From positions 1 to 5,499 of the forward strand of contig CACXEL010000419.1 in the NCBI GenBank assembly GCA_902766655.1: a DNA stretch of 5,499 nucleotides. The letters run 5' to 3'. Under the pieces are notes generated by a model that saw only the letters and a program-made list of their open reading frames with translations, did no database searches and had not been told where the DNA came from. The stretch comes from an uncultured Lachnospiraceae bacterium. GTDB lineage: Bacteria > Bacillota > Clostridia > Lachnospirales > Lachnospiraceae. Numbering within the stretch: position 1 is the first letter of the stretch; each line of letters begins with the position of its first letter. Of the stretch, positions 5,010 to 5,499 are shown piece by piece. The position numbers and the translations under genes are program-made.

Positions 5010-5499
5010 TCATCCAAGGCCCAGGGCAAGCCCGATCAGCCGTACCAGGAAGGTCATGAGCCAGGCGATACCGCACTGCCAGAGGACCAGGCCGAAGGCC
5101 CACTTGCCGCCGAGTTCCCGGCGGATGGCTGCGACCGCTGCCACACAGGGCGTGTAGAGAAGGCTGAAGACCAGCATGCAGGCGCCGGTGAGGGCACCGA
5201 GTTCTCCGACACCGCCCACGAAAAGGGTCTCCATGACGGACACGACACTTTCCTTGGCCATGAAGCCGCTCACCAGGGAGGTGATGATCCGCCAGTCACC
5301 GAGGCCGACCGGCCGCATGATGGGTACGAAGAGTCCCGACAGGGCGGCCAGGATGCTGCTGTGGGAGTCCTCCACAAAGTTGAAGCCGAAGTCAAAGCTC
5401 TTCAGCACCCAGACCAGGAGGGTCGCGATCAGGATGACCGAGAAGGCCCTCTGCAGGAAGTCTCTGGACTTCTCCCAGAGGAGCTGAAGGACGTTCCGC
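5010..5499 (-). CDS. feoB: Ferrous iron transport protein B, C-terminal part (cut by window edge)
   Basis: FeoB imports Fe2+ across the cytoplasmic membrane. It joins an N-terminal GTP-binding domain to a membrane domain with two Gate (nucleoside recognition-like) repeats. Visible here are the last 162 residues. They begin RNVLQLLWEKSRDFLQRAFS, followed by a hydrophobic segment and SFDFGFNFVEDSHSSILA. The second Gate region GDWRIITSLVSGFMAKESVVS comes next, then LLYTPCVAAVAAIRRELG with the conserved Cys, and WQCGIAWLMTFLV as the last membrane helix. At least four hydrophobic segments can be seen. The GTPase motifs and about three quarters of the protein lie beyond the right edge. The frame stays open to the window edge; the GTG at 5408 is an internal Val, not a start. 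The C-terminus is short, without the Cys-rich tail seen in some relatives. The transcript ends at the hairpin near 4885-4919. Any Fur-type control would lie upstream, outside the window. Confidence 0.95.
   Translation of the reverse strand, partial: RNVLQLLWEKSRDFLQRAFSVILIATLLVWVLKSFDFGFNFVEDSHSSILAALSGLFVPIMRPVGLGDWRIITSLVSGFMAKESVVSVMETLFVGGVGELGALTGACMLVFSLLYTPCVAAVAAIRRELGGKWAFGLVLWQCGIAWLMTFLVRLIGLALGLG

Noticed and set aside
5010..5408. Reading the feoB fragment as a complete 132-residue protein starting at 5408
   Set aside because: The codon at 5408 is GTG in the middle of conserved FeoB sequence, and the frame and homology continue to the window edge.

Overview
The window most resembles a GC-rich Firmicute of the class Clostridia, such as a gut or rumen Lachnospiraceae/Oscillospiraceae-type bacterium. 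The support is strong AGGAGG-like ribosome binding sites, compact genes, a FeoB-type iron transporter, a Cys-type glutathione peroxidase and a cytoplasmic family-78 rhamnosidase. The assignment rests on gene style and protein resemblance only, with no marker gene in view.

Layout, left to right. (1) The first 59 codons of a glutathione peroxidase gene lie on the minus strand and run off the left edge (1-179). (2) A 236-base gap (180-415) contains no convincing gene but is rich in palindromes and hairpins. (3) A complete minus-strand gene for a 198-residue DUF1349/YesU-like beta-sandwich protein follows (416-1012). (4) An AT-rich divergent control region (1013-1268) holds a good extended -10 promoter for the plus strand, inverted repeats and a leader stem-loop. 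(5) A complete plus-strand alpha-L-rhamnosidase of glycoside hydrolase family 78, 1141 residues, occupies 1269-4694. (6) A gene-free stretch (4695-5009) contains a strong bidirectional terminator at 4885-4919. (7) The C-terminal 162 residues of ferrous iron transporter FeoB lie on the minus strand and run off the right edge (5010-5499).

The two central genes form a divergent carbohydrate pair. The rhamnosidase should release terminal alpha-L-rhamnose from imported oligosaccharides or glycosides, since it has no signal peptide. YesU-type proteins are known from the rhamnogalacturonan cluster of Bacillus subtilis, so pectin-derived rhamnosides are a reasonable but unproven substrate. A point of interest is that the rhamnosidase carries an extra lectin-like module near its N-terminus whose closing strand resembles the end of the neighbouring DUF1349 protein. 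The flanking genes (glutathione peroxidase and FeoB) concern peroxide and iron and show no obvious link to the sugar pair. I found no CRISPR array, transposase, tRNA, rRNA or recognisable riboswitch, and no clear sign of a wholly new system.
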